Below are positions 10,671 through 22,747 of a stretch of 64,000 bases of DNA, in pieces (position 1 is the first letter of the stretch; every line of letters begins with the position of its first letter). This DNA is from Hyphodiscus hymeniophilus (Eukaryota; Ascomycota; Leotiomycetes; Helotiales; Hyphodiscaceae). The stretch is from assembly GCA_016508695.1 (NCBI GenBank), contig VNKQ01000009.1:1674001-1738000 (forward strand). Direction: 5' to 3'. Below the pieces are notes generated by a model. The model was not told where the DNA came from. It saw nothing but the letters and a program-made list of their open reading frames with translations, and searched no databases. The position numbers and the translations under genes are program-made.

Positions 10671-11539
10671 TGTAAAAGATCAGAAGCTGGAAGCGTTTGT
10701 GGTAGGCGCAACCAGGGGTATTGTAGGATTTTGATTCAGGGAGCTCAAACCACTTTATGGGACAATGAAAAGATGAAATAGTGAGTATGGTTTGGACCTC
10801 GGAGTTTCCGCCGCCTTCTGTCGGCACAGAGTAGTCATAATACATCCCGTTCTGGCTGGCATGATCCACAGAAGAGTAGATATCAGAGCAATTGCCTCAT
10901 ATTCCTGGTATGAATGGTTCGTATGTCAAGGGCTGTTAGGAGCTCGTAGAGCTACGCGGAAATTGCCCCACGTAGAGAACAACGGCCTGAGGACGAAGCG
11001 GGGAAGAGCATGATAATGTGAGAAAGAAAAGCAGGAAATCTCAATAGTCATTGTCTGATGAGCCCAGTCGGGGACCGTTTGAAAAGAGGAGGCGCATAGA
11101 GAAACGGGATATAATTAAGCGAGAGGGGCACAAAACGGGATGACAGTAAGCGAGGGCTGAAAAGCGGGAAATAGAAATGCTAAAACGGGATAACCAAACG
11201 GGATGCTCCTCGAGTCCTCGTACCTCCACAGCCAACACGGGCTGCGCAAAAAACCTCGGTCCGCGAAAACTGGATGGAGTAGAAATTGGGAGCAAAACAG
11301 GTAATAGTAAAGCCTCCACCTATGTGCGGAGTTGTGGGGAAGTGAGACACCATACCCCTGCGTCTTAGCTCCAGAATCCAGATGGTCGAAGTTCGAAAGC
11401 CGTGTCCTGCAAAGTCGTCTATAAGATCGTGACCCCGTCCACAAATATATCCCGCAGAGACATTGTCGAGAATCTTTTCCCTCGTTGTAATTGCATATTC
11501 AAATTCAAAGGTAGTATACCAACAAAATATCTCTTCAAC
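10671..11539. promoter_or_regulatory. Shared divergent promoter with repeated A(A)RCGGGA boxes
   Basis: This region separates the beta-mannosidase (minus) from the MFS sugar transporter (plus). Between 11102 and 11204 the motif AAACGGGAT or a one-base variant occurs five times in the same orientation, starting near 11102, 11132, 11161 (AAAGCGGGAAAT), 11182 and 11196. Clustered CGG-containing repeats next to a hydrolase-transporter pair look like binding sites for a fungal Zn2Cys6 regulator. This is inference, since no regulator site is identified. Confidence 0.45.
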
Positions 11540-13383
11540 ATGGGCCTGAGGCTGGTAATCGTGAATGCGCGAACGAGCCTGCTCTGCACGGTGTTCTCTT
11601 CCCTTGGTGCTTTCCTCCTTGGATTTGACACAGGTCAGTGTATTTTGATTGGGCTACCAGGGATATTGACCTGAACTTTATTAGGCATTTTCAGCACAAC
11701 TATCGTTCATCCCAGCTTCAACATCTACATGTTCCAAAACTTTTTTGGGAAAGCCGTTTTGACAGGTAGGGACACTTAAGTACAGGCCAGATGATAAGTC
11801 TTGCTGAACCAGTCTAGGAGCTATTGCCTCGACATATACAGCTGGAACTGCTATTGGGGGGCTTTGTTCGGGTTGGGCCGCTGATAAGTATGGGAGGAAA
11901 CGATGCATAATCATGGCAGCTGCGATTGGTAAGAGGACTCCCGCCTAGTAAGTGCTTGGAGCTGATGTGTATAGTCGCCGTGGGTAGCGCAATCCAAACG
12001 GCAGCTACCAATATTGGGATGCTCATAGCCGGTCGTATCATCGCAGGTCTCGCAGTCGGGGTTCTCCTGTCGGTGGTTCCAGTGTATAACGCGGAGCTTG
12101 CGGCTCCAAAGCATAGAGGCGTGATGGTCGGCCTGTTTGCTGTCATGGCGTCTTTCGGCGTCTTATGCTCGAATTGGGTCGGCTATGCTTGTTTCTTTGC
12201 AAAGGGCAACGCACAGTGGAGGATTGGTCTTGCGTGCCAAATCCCCTTTGCCGTTATTCTTTGTCTCGGAGGTTTTCTCCTTCCTGAATCGCCACGTTGG
12301 TGTAAGTCGAACTTCTCGCCTTTGCCAAATCCAAATCTGACTTGGAATTAGTGATAAAGGAGGATCGAAGCCAGGAGGCGTACAACAGTGAGTACCGGAC
12401 CAATAAGGGCACATTCAGGACATTCAAAGTACTGATTTTTGTTCCAGTTCTAGAACGAGTACATGGTGGATTCGGCGTGGAATACACGAATCGACAGTTT
12501 CTCCAAATGTACGAGCAAATCGCAATCGAGGGTCAGGGCGGTTTCATGGAATGTTTCAGGACTCCGTCTGCGCGAAAGCGGCTCGCACTTGGTATTTTGA
12601 TCACGGTCTTCAACAACTTAGGTGGGACACCAGTCATTGGTGCTTATCAATCCCGGCTCTTCCAAGAGATTGGCTTCGAAGGCGTCCGAATATTGCTCAT
12701 TTCGGGATTCTATGGTCTCGCTGGTCTATTTGGAGTGATAGTGAATGTAGCATTGGTGGCTGATCGGATGGGCCGAAAGACATCGATGTGTAAGTGACGC
12801 CAAATGATACAATATCTTGTTGCTGACTATTCAAGGGGTTGGCGCTATAACGCTGGTAGTCGATTTGGTAATCCTGATGCCTCTCTCAAAAATCTACACC
12901 GACTCGACGAACAAAGCTGGCCAAGCCGCAGCCGTTACCTTCATCTTTCTTCACACCTTCGTTTATTCTGTTTTCATGTTTGGAACCGTGTGGGTTTATA
13001 TTTCGGAGATATTCCCCACCAAGATCCGTGCTCAGGGAACAGCGATCTGCACCTTTTGGGGCCAGGTGATGGGCGTCATCCTCCAGCAGGTTGGCTTGCA
13101 GATATACAACGATATCGGATATTTGTTCTATCTTGTATTCATTGTCTGCACAGCCTTTGCTGGAGTTGTGTACTTCTTTTTCTTGCCGGAGACCAAAGGT
13201 GTCAGCCTGGAAGATATATCCGTGTTCTTCGGGGACGAGATTGTGGCAACCCATGAAGAATCTAAGTTGAGGGTGGAGGACGTGTTGCGCAACGTCCCTA
13301 GCGGTGATAATAGAAACGTTGAATCGGCAGATGTTGTCGACAAAGCAGTAGCAGAGCAAGTCGAGAAAGCTCTTCAGGTCTGA
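11540..13383 (+). CDS. MFS sugar transporter
   Basis: The start ATG at 11540 begins MGLRLVIVNARTSLL. Exons joined over introns at about 11633, 11766, 11930, 12302, 12389 and 12790 read through GFDTG-IFSTTIVHPSF, ALAVGVLLSVVPVYNAELA-type sugar porter segments, PESPRW after TM6, ALGILITVFNNLGG in TM7, and PETKGVSLEDI after TM12. These are the sugar-porter signatures of the major facilitator superfamily (SP family), about 500 residues at the plasma membrane. AADKYGRKR is the loop 2-3 motif. The substrate is not readable from sequence. Divergence from the beta-mannosidase makes a mannose-, glucose- or oligosaccharide-type substrate plausible. Confidence 0.9.
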
Positions 13384-14768
13384 CGCCGGGTATCAACAGA
13401 GATTCGACGACTCTTCAATGCTCAAAGACGAGACTGTTTCTATCGTCGTCCATCAGACGCCCCAGTACTTGAAGAGCTTCCTGGGCTATGAATGTTAGAA
13501 TATATACTTTTAGGTCGCATAGAAATCGTACATATCTCAGATGTGCTATTAAGTAGTCGGTCTCGTAACGTCTGGATAAGGTAAAGTGACGGAACTTCGT
13601 CAAGTATCCTCTGATACTGCTCAACTGGAACCTGAAAATTCGATGGCAAGCCAACCACAGATGTTTCACCATTCGCGAAAGTTTCTAGTCCATTGTCCGC
13701 ATTTGAGTGATCATCATTTGGCAAACTCGTCGAGGAGTCGAGTAAGGGTCTTCCACCTGCAAGGTCCAACCGCAAAAGATTCTGGCCCCAAGCCGGACTG
13801 GATTTCCTTAATAGCTCGTCTCGGTGACCTTCGTGGGGAGGAGATCTACTCTTCCGCCCCTCGACGATTTCCATGGCTCTGCCTTCATGTCTCCGCAGAT
13901 GGACCTGAAGCAAGTCACTGTCGTCCGGTTGTCAATGAAAGTCTTGCCAGTTATGTGGGGTGGAAATACTTTCGGGTGAACTGTCTCTTACAGAAATAAC
14001 AAGCGAAAGCTCGCTGTTTATCTATGACCTGTTAATCATGGGCTCTGGATCGATGTTGGGGGTCTCACGGGTCAGGGTATGGCGATTTAGATGTTCTGAT
14101 CGGAGATAGGATCTGTGGCATCCAGGGTAATTGCAAGAAAACCGAGTACGGGGCACGTTTGAAGCCATGAAGAAGGTCGTCACATTGACAAAAGGTTACC
14201 GGATGCAAAGGTATGGAATTGAGCGTGAGATCTGCTGCGAACCCTAGAAGCAATTTTGATAGAAGGAGGTGATGAGAAGAGTTGAGGCTTTGAGCTTGCA
14301 CTGGGCCACCAGGCTGCTGGGCCGAGGTATATGATTACATAAGCGCCGTCGTGAGCACCTAGAACGATTCCATTCACAAAGAATTATTGCAAATCATCAT
14401 GTCAGAATCATCACGCCGCGCCATACGAAAAGACAAGAGCTCAAGAGTATCGCGCCACCTCAACTGCTCCACACATGATGGAAACAAGGAAATAGATCAA
14501 CGGAAATGATATATACTCTCTTTCTATTCAGCTACCGGCGTCGAGAGACGCACCTGGTGGTGAGACGTACTTTAAGTCATTGTCTCGTAAGCTCGCGAAG
14601 CTTATATCATTATTTCACTACTCTTCAGCTATATATTCCCTAAGACACCCCTCTATAACGAGAGGACTACTATAGTCATTCATGCTACCAACTGTTTTCG
14701 TAATGTCGTCAACTCCCGATGCAGGGATACATGTTATTCTGTATGCTTACCCCCCCCGCCCCCCCCCA
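13384..14768. other. Intergenic region with a doubtful minus-strand ORF
   Basis: A 157-codon frame at 13440-13913 on the minus strand (containing GLPSNFQVPVEQYQRILDE) and overlapping frames have some coding flavour but no recognised domain or convincing start. They may be remnants of a gene. The homopolymer-like block C8-G-C9 at 14750-14767 abuts the 3' end of the next gene. Confidence 0.35.
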
Positions 14769-17700
14769 TCAACTACTTAAATAATAGGAACTCAATCTAT
14801 TCCCCGCGCCGCAATATTCCAGCCCATTCCCGGGACAGAGAAAGCTACAATCGCTCTCCGTAGCATTGATACTCCCCGCATTGAATGCATTCCCACAGTA
14901 ACATTCGCCCCCATACTCAACGCCCCAGAACTTATACCCGCTGCATTCGTCAGCGCACATCTCGAGTGTCATGGACGTGTAGTTGTAGTACGCCTCCGAA
15001 CTCAGTGCCCGCGTCGAGGTCGCTTCTGTCATGCAGGAATAGTAAGTGTAATTCCCGATCTGGGGCTTTATGGCGGGCGCGGTTTGGGTGGGTGTTGATG
15101 AGGAAGAGGAGGAGGTTGTGACGACTTTGGTGGAGGACAGTGAGGTGCTCGATTTCGTGGATGAGCTTGATTTGCTGCTCGTGGATGTTTTCGTGGAGCT
15201 TGTGGAGGACACGGAGCTGGACGTCGATGTTGAAGTCTTAAACGTCGATGTTGAGGTCTTGGACGTCGATGTTGAAGTCTTGGACGTCGAAGAAGACCCG
15301 ACGGACCCGCTGCTAGAGCTTGTGAGGGATGAGCGCATGTACATCTCCAAACGGTTTCCGGCTCCGCAGTATTCGTATTGATTCCCCGGGCAAGTAAAGG
15401 AGCAGTCCGAGAGTGTGGTGCTGATAGATCCGGTATTGGGTGATGTGCCGCAGTAACCTGATTAAATTAGAATTGAAGAGAGGAAAGGAGGGCTCAACTT
15501 ACACTCTCCACCGTACTCGACACCGAAGTAGTTCCAACCTGCACAATTGGCCGCACATGTCTCCAAACTCATAGCATTGTAGTCGATGTATGAGGCTCCG
15601 GAAAGAGCTCGGGCGTTCGTGGCTTCGGTCCAGCAGCCTTGAAAGGTGTAGGAGCCCACTTGTTGCTTAACTGCTAAAGTCGGGGATGCCGTGACGCTGG
15701 CGCTAGATGATGAGGTTTTGGATCCCGTGCTCGTTGAGGATGTCTTGGTCGACGAAAGCGAGACGCTGGATGTCGTTTTTGATGTGCTAGAAACTACCGT
15801 TGACGAGCTTTTGCTCGTACTTGAGACGCTGGTCGTGGACGAAACAACGCTACTACTCGACGAGGAAAGCGAAGAGAGCATGTACATCTCGAGCCTATTT
15901 CCAGCTCCGCAATACTCGTACACGTTTCCAGGGCAGGTGAATGAACAATCGGAGAGCGTGGCAAGGGTCGATGACGCTGCAAGGGTGTTTCCACAATAGC
16001 ATTCGCCCCCGTACTCTACACCCCAATAGTTGTATCCTGTACAATCGGACGCACATTGCTCTAACGTCATGCCAGTGTAGTTATAGTAACTTCCTGCGGC
16101 GAGCGCCCTCACACCATTTCCCTCGGTATAACATCCTTGGAAGCTATAAGCTCCAATTGTCAGCTTGACTGCAAGTGTGGGTGTTACGCTACTCAATGTC
16201 GAGGTCGAAGTCGAAGTTTTGGTTGATGATGCAGACGTACTAGTAGAGCTTGAAGCAACTGGTGGAGATGCAGCACAAGCTGTTCCTAGATCGGAAAGAT
16301 CCTTGAAGGCATCACTGACTGAGCCACTTGAGACACCATATTTGGTCCCAGCAACTGTCACGCCTGTCATGCTAACACTGTAGAGCGTATACGGCCCCAC
16401 TGCTGCGCCCTTTGTCATTATGGACGAGGTGCTAACCAGGGAAGGCAATGGTGATGTTATGGGAGATCCAGCAGTTTGAGCAACCTTCTGGGTAACAGTC
16501 ATGTTGACTGGAGTCGTCACAGTGCTGCGGACCTACAAAACGTGAGCGAATAGTCCCACTTTTCCAGGCGAGAACTTACAGCAGCAACAACAGTCAATTT
16601 ACCATTTGCTATACAGCTTTGTGGCGTTTGAACAATGACCGAATCCGAAACTGGGAATCCATTTCCTCCATTATTATACGTCTGGGTCAAGCCATTTGAA
16701 GATACAGTGATAATGAAAGACGAGATTGAGGAGGCGATTGGCAAATTGGCCCTGAAAGAGTAGAACTACAGACGAATTAGTATAGACCATCGGCAATCCA
16801 CTCAAACATACTTCAAAGCTGTCATCAAATCCATTGGCAGTTCCCGCATCACTCGCAGTGATGGTGCCCGCATTTGCATTTCCACTGCTATCAGTGTAGA
16901 TGAGTTGTACAGCTGTCACACTGCGGGTAGTAGTCCTGACTCGGATATAACCCGAGAATTGAAGTTGTGTGCCTCCAGCCAGCAGGGTGAGTTGCAATCC
17001 AGAAGGTTTGACCTCGTATGGCACAATGACACTCGACAAAGTCACGAGCGTAGTGTCCACAACCTCGATCATTTCCTGAAGAATGGCCTGACACTGTTTG
17101 TTGAAGGCGTCAGTAGGCGTCATAGTTTTGATCGTAACATTCTTATCGATATTGAAAACCGCAAAATCCGAATTTCTTCCCGACGAGGTCGAAATCCCCA
17201 CGGCCAGGGGGTCGGTATCAGGTCCATTGACATATCTTGAGGCAACCAAGGAATCCCATTCCTCGGTGCTATCAAAAAGCTGGTAGTCGTTCGCCACAGT
17301 TCCTGGGGCCACAATAGTCGGAAAATTTCCCGCGTGGACTCCCCCCAATGTATGTCCGCAAGCTGTCATCTGTATCATAGCCGAGTTATTGAAGCCCATC
17401 CTCGCGAATTGGTTCGAGAAGATCCCTGCTCCATTCTGTGGTTGTGGAACTCCCATCGGTCCAGCTGCCGTGGCATCCACTCTTCCACCTCGCATTGGTA
17501 TCACCGGCCCGCCGCAGGCTCGTACAGATGCGTAGACACCCAGCGCAACGAGATCCGACACGGGTAGCTGACTATTGTAGAACCCCGCGTAGGTTAAAAA
17601 TGTCGAGTTGAAACCCGCGCCAATGTTCTCTCCATCGTTCAACTCGTACGCCAGCGAAGCATCGATCCCTCCATGTACCGTGGCCGTGGTTGCCCAATAT

Positions 17701-17933
17701 ATATTCGTCGTAGACATATCGTGGAAACCGGCGCGGAGCCATTCTGCAGCTGTTTGTCGGCCGACGAAGGGAGAAGCAGAACAGGGTGTTACAAAGGTCC
17801 CAAATCCTCTGCTCCTGTAACCTGTAATGAGAAACATCACATCCTCCAACTCATCGTAGGCAGATGGCCATGTAAACTGTGCTTGGGCATATTCCGAGAA
17901 GAGGGCCACAATGGCAGCATATGAGAGCTTCAT
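14769..17933 (-). CDS. Secreted haem peroxidase (plant-peroxidase superfamily) with three C-terminal WSC domains
   Basis: The protein begins MKLSYAAIVALFSEYAQAQ, a clear signal peptide. The peroxidase domain follows. The distal haem pocket is WLRAGFHDM (catalytic Arg and His) and the proximal His is in MTACGHTLGGVH. After a beta-rich middle region come three cysteine-rich WSC domains: FQGCYTEGNGVRALAAGSYY, FQGCWTEATNARALSG and YYSCMTEATSTRALSSEAYY. Each ends with WGVEYGGECYCG or FGVEYGGEC and YCGAGNRL, and they are separated by long Ser/Thr-rich linkers likely to be O-glycosylated. One intron falls inside the second WSC domain, splicing GEC-YCG. The WSC domains probably bind cell-wall glycans and anchor the peroxidase there. 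The last domain ends at YYLSS without a clear GPI signal. Confidence 0.9.
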
Positions 17934-19040
17934 GATTAAAAATTATATAAACAGGTCGATGAGGGACATCGACCAACGAGTGTGAGATGGCTGCACTTGC
18001 AGGAAAGCGATCCTAGCAAAGTAAACAGATGAAAGACAAAAGAAAGGAGGGGACACAAGCCAGTTCATATTATGATTGAGATTCTCCATAACGGCAGCGA
18101 CAGGTCTCAGCCGCATTGGAAAAGCCATCGAGGGCGCGATAAGGGCTCGTATCGAAAAGACGACAAGGGACGACACGATGGGGTGGGGCGGACTAATCCA
18201 GTCTATTTCGAAATTCGTTCGTATGGGTACGTACTATGGGCTCGGTCCGAGGGTCAGTTCAGTCATGCACTGGTGATAACACTGATGATAACCTCCGGAT
18301 ATGAGAATGCGTACATACATTATGCGTGATCGCTTGCTTGGACCCTCTGCCGACCTCCTTGATATTTCGTACTGTAAGGGATCCGCGCAAGTACAGACAG
18401 ACCCTGATCACTACAGGGGATACGAGAATTGCCGTAGTGGGAGGATCTTCAGGCCGCGCAATGGTGAATGGAGTCTATTGAGGCTTGGAGGCTTGGAGGC
18501 TTGGACTCTTGGAGTCCGAGAGAAACAGGAGGCACCCTATGAGAAGTCTTGTAATAGCGAATTCTGATCTTGGACTCGGGAAGAGAGGAGATTGTCTGGC
18601 TTTCCCCACTCGGAGAATTAGGGTTGTCCATGGATAGGAAGGGGGAGCGCTCCTTCCGGCTAGGCCGGGCATCACGGGTGCATAGCGCCAAGCCTTCTAT
18701 CGATTTGATGCATACGCCTATTTTGGGACGGGATGCCAGCGAAGAACGAAAAGACTCCTCCTCACTTCACTCGTGATATCACAGAGTACGAGGTGCGAAA
18801 AAGAAGTCAGAGTTAGACAGGACATTGGAGTAGTTTTGTTGATGTTGTCAAAGGAACAGAACAGAACAGAACATCTCCATAATTATATTCCTATGCTCGG
18901 TGTTGTTGGTCCATTAAGACGGCTCAGGGGTTTCCATCGCCACAGGAAGCTAGAAAAATTCGCTAATAATCCACCCATCCAAAACTCCCCCGTCTGCCCT
19001 CTAAATGCACCAAGACATCTAGAGCCTCATCGCCATCGCC
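17934..19040. other. Intergenic region
   Basis: No convincing gene. A small tandem repeat of GGAGGCTTGGA type lies at 18479-18516. The region separates the WSC-peroxidase (minus) from the JmjC-like gene (plus) and would hold both promoters. Confidence 0.5.
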
Positions 19041-20224
19041 ATGCATCCCAATACTGGCCCCCCTCCATTGAACTCAACCATTGAGCTGTTGACAACTTAC
19101 AACGAGCTGAATCTACCAACAGCGGACATCCTTTCCGAGGAGCCCTCACCCCTTGAATACATGCGATATGTAGCTCGTAACCGACCATTCGTGGTCCGAC
19201 GCGGGGCTGCAGATTGGACTGCTACCAAGACATGGAATGTTAGCACCTTGAAGGAGTTGCTCATGCGTCAGAGTGTTAATGTTGCTGTTACTCCAAAAGG
19301 GTACGTCCCGAGAGTTTTGAAGAAGCGAAGACAGGCTGATGGTCACGGGATAGAAACGCGGATGCGCCAGCAGAAGACGAGGACGGGGAGCTGCTATTCG
19401 TAAAGCCGTGGGAGGAACAGCAGCTATTCGAGGAGTTTGTAGACTTCGTCTCCCAGCAACAACTGCGTGGAGAAAAGGAGATCAAGGAAGTCAGGTATGC
19501 TCAAACACGTGATTAGCCTGCTCCCTGCTCCGTCTCTTGAATACCTTACCTAACAAGTCCAGAGAACGACAACCTGCGTAATGAGTACTCTACATTGTTC
19601 TCCCATGTTGAGAAAGACATCCCATGGGCACGAATAGCTCTTCAACAAAGTCCTGAGGCTATCAATCTCTGGATTGGTAACTCTTATTCGACAACAGCTT
19701 TGCATAAGGATAATTATGAGAACATCTATGTTCAGATCATTGGGCAGAAGCGTTTCGTGCTACTACCTCCTTCGGCTCATGCCGCGGTTAATGAAAAGCA
19801 ATTGCTTCCTGCAAGCTATGTCAGGAGAGATGATGGAGGATTCGAGATGAGGAGGGAGGAGGGAGAGAGAATCCCCTTTGCAACGTGGGATCCTGATTCG
19901 AGTGCGGGTGCGACGCAGTACTCGCAGTACGCAAGACCCCTTGATGTTACTTTGGAAGAAGGTGACATGCTGTATCTCCCTGCTCTATGGTAGGTTGTCT
20001 GTCGAGCATGGACTATGGGAGCTGATAGAGTCAGGTATCACAAGGTTTCGCAAACCTGCTCTACCGAAGGAATCTGCTGCGCAGTAAACTACTGGTTTGT
20101 CTCTCGCGAGCCAGTCTGTCCTTTACTAAAAAACAACTCCAGGTACGACATGGACTTTGGAGGTTCCTTCTACCCTCTTTGCAACTTCGCCCGCAGCACC
20201 CATCTCTCTCAGCCTACTTCATAG
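19041..20224 (+). CDS. JmjC/cupin_8 dioxygenase, JMJD7-like
   Basis: An Fe(II)/2-oxoglutarate-dependent hydroxylase of the cupin_8 type, related to JMJD7, a protein lysyl hydroxylase. The start is MHPNTGPPPLNSTIEL. Four introns are placed by consensus: 19301-19353, about 19495-19559, about 19990-20035 and about 20096-20141. They give PFVVRRGAADWTATKTWNVS, then PEAINLWIGNSYSTTALHKD with the metal-binding HxD (H-K-D), YVQIIGQKRFVLLPP, and the distal metal His in LPALWYHKVSQ, ending FARSTHLSQPTS. Length is about 340 residues, normal for the family. A cytosolic or nuclear location is expected, and the substrate in fungi is unknown to me. Confidence 0.88.
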
Positions 20225-21263
20225 GCACAGCAAAATTGGCCCCAAACCTCAATGCCACCCCTCCTCCATTTAACATTATTGAATCATCACTTCCATCAGC
20301 TCATAAACGATCACATCAACTACCTCCTCCACTTCTCCTCATCCTCCACCTCCCACGGCACACCCTTTCTCGTTCCCTCGGCGCTTCAAACTCCACACTC
20401 CACAGCCAGCTCACGCTCCTTCAATTTCAGATCCACGTTCTTAAAACCGCCCGAGATCACAAAGCCTTCGAGTCCCTCTTGCTACAACACCTCGCCACCA
20501 CATGCCAACGCCAAATCTGCCCCTTTCCCCTCTTCGCAAAAAGCGTAGAGGGAAAACCGCGGATCATGCGGCGTCGAGATCGACGTAGCCACCATCGCCA
20601 TGGCCTACTATTCTATTAAGTGTACGATAAAGATGCCCCGTCACGGCAGGAGGATCAACGAGACCCACTACCGCGAAGGTCGAGAAAGCGTACGTGAGAA
20701 CGCACCTGGTCATGGAACCTCTTGGGTCTGTATTAGTTCTACAGTTGCGTCTGGCAGAAGCAGGTTTCGATAGAGTCTCGGACGGAGTTGACCAAGTAAG
20801 CATTTGTGGCTATACGATGGATCAATATTGATTTGATAGAGAAGTGAGCAGTGTAAGGAAGGGGAGAGCGCCATTGTCGGGATTGTGGCATTGGGTGAAA
20901 TGGGAGAGACAATCCGTCAAGATGTGTGCGGTCATGTCTTGGAGCTGGTTCGCGATCGTTTCTTTGAAGATAAGGCAGATATTGGGATGCATGGGGTTTG
21001 GTGACATTTGGGACATGGGGCTTGGTAATAGTTTGGACTCTTGAGAGGAGAGTGGTTGGCTTCGAGGATCGATACGAGGATATTGGAGCTTCTGATCGTG
21101 AGGGAGAGGGAGGGAGAGGGAATAGCCCAGGATTCTCCACACTGGGAGCTCACGCAGCGTTCACAAAACCTCATCGTTGCTCACATTAGAAATCAATCTT
21201 CAACCGAGCCAAAGCTTTGGCCGCGCACATTCTTGGTATCATGCAGTAGCAGTGAATCAGTTC
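20225..21263 (-). pseudogene. Possible decayed minus-strand gene
   Basis: No intact gene is visible, but one minus-strand frame from about 20603 to 20340 reads MAMVATSISTPHDPRF, then AFCEEGKGADLALACGGEVL, then a TAG, then FVISGGFKNVDLKLKERELA, a TGA and KGVPWEVEDEEKW. Upstream, 21142-20822 carries another coding-like stretch (FKETIANQLQDMTAHILTD) in a different frame. The pattern looks like a degenerate gene. I do not recognise the product. The 3' end overlaps the end of the JmjC gene region antisense. Confidence 0.28.
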
Positions 21264-22356
21264 TCATTCAGCCGACTTTTCTGTGCCCCCTTCCACGTCC
21301 CGACTCCCACTCTTCCCCTCTGCATCTCCGTGTTCCATCACGCGCAGAGCCTCAATCTTCTCATCCACCAACGCGATCTCCGCGTTCACCCTAAGCAGCT
21401 TCTCCCGCAACATATCCTCGTATTCCTGGTCAGAGAGTACTTTCATGGGGCTCCATTTCGAGTTCAGCCACGAGTCTTTCAGGTCTCTTTCCGGGGCGTT
21501 GGCTTGTTTCAAGTTCTTGGCGTCGGCGGAGTTAAAGAGTGCCTGACCAGCCGCGCCGAAGAGGCCGAACATCAGTGCGCCTGGGAGGACGTTACGCGGG
21601 CCGCCTGTTGGGAGTTAGGGCATCGCTCGATGTTGGAAACTGAAATGACGAGCCAAGGTATGCCCAAACGCGCACGGCTCGTGACTTGAAAAATCAAAAC
21701 ATACGCAGAATTCCACCAGAGGCACCCCCAACACCGCCCGCAATAGCGCTAGCGGTGATCTTGTCCTTCGGAGTCACTTTATCATCTCTCCATGCTCGGA
21801 GAACAATCCCTCTTGAGGCTGTCGAGTCGTTAGCGTGAGGCTCTGCGAGTGATGTGTTGGCAGACCCACTTACCCCAGAATGTAGTCCCAAGGGCAAACC
21901 ATTGGATACCTGATGCCAATGCGAAGAGGAAGGGTGTGCTGCTTCTGATGACTCCTGCGAAGCCGCCGATGATGAATCCGGACGTACCTGAGGGATGTCA
22001 GTATGGAGGCAGATGGTATTGATCACGTAAAAGAAATACTCAAAGCAAGCTCGCAAACTTGCAAACTTTCAAAGGCCGGAACTTCCGGCGCATCTGGAAT
22101 ATCGCTGTGCTCGATTTGCTATAGATCAAGCCCCCAAAGACGCTGCACTTGCGGCCATTAATCGGTATCTTGTGATCCAAATACTGTGGGAGTCTGAGAC
22201 TCAAGCGGGAGTAGAGTGCAAAGAATGATTGGCATTGAGCATACCAGAAAGACTTCCCACTTGAAGAGCTGGTTTTATGATATCCAGAATCTCAGGAGGC
22301 AAGCGTTCGTTCCGTTGAGGACTCGGGGGAGGTACACTTTCCCCATTATCTGTCAT
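21264..22356 (-). CDS. Tim17/Tim22/Tim23-like small mitochondrial inner-membrane protein
   Basis: The start is placed at MTDNGESVPPPSPQRNERL (22356; an in-frame ATG at 22398 is possible). Exon 1 (22356-22245) joins exon 2 (21987-21874) across a 257-nt intron to give PALQVGSLSG-TSGFIIGGF. A further intron gives FALGTTFW-ASRGIVLRAW. Another gives SGGILR-GGPRNVLPGALM before the C-terminal exon (FGLFGAAGQALFNSADAKNL, ending TEKSAE). Gly-rich short hydrophobic segments (SGFIIGGFAGVIRSS, ASAIAGGVGGASGG, GALMFGLFGAAGQ) are typical of the Tim17 superfamily, which includes import subunits and complex I accessory proteins. The exact subfamily is not clear. It is divergent from the eIF4B-like gene. Confidence 0.75.
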
Positions 22357-22747
22357 ATCGTTCTTGATTTTGCGAATAGAACAGGCGTTTGGTTGCATTG
22401 AATTCCTTTAGTGGTTTAAGCAAGCTCATCAATTCACTAGAAGCGATTGACAACCATGGAGCACGTTGTGATATGGCAGTGGCCTTTGTTGTCTCGTTCA
22501 AGACGGGGTTCTCATTTTCGCTGTAACCCCATCGGGCCAAGTGGCCATCGTGCCCCTGTTCAAAAAATGCGCGCACTCGAATTTCCTCGATTGACGACAG
22601 CATAACCAAGTTCCCTGCCCAACCCGAACTTGAACACCACCAGAACATCTGCGAATATACTGAGGGACGTATCCTTCAGTGAAATCCGACAAGAGACAAA
22701 GCGCAAGAGCATAGCTTCTCGCGGCCTGTCCAGAACAAACCGCAATC
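22357..22747. promoter_or_regulatory. Divergent promoter region
   Basis: About 390 bp separate the start codons of the Tim17-like gene (minus) and the eIF4B-like gene (plus). I see no coding sequence. Frames here are chance overlaps. Confidence 0.45.

Noticed and set aside
15070..15381. Plus-strand acidic repeat protein (EVLDVDVEVLDV-type)
   Set aside because: It is the antisense of the Ser/Thr-rich linkers of the WSC-peroxidase. Repetitive linker codons keep the opposite frame open.
22060..22290. Open minus frame of about 80 codons inside the first intron of the Tim17-like gene (QYLDHKIPINGRKC, FQMRRKFRPLKV)
   Set aside because: It ends in a stop before any Tim17-like sequence, lacks a proper start, and the direct exon 1-exon 2 join gives a continuous Tim17-type protein.
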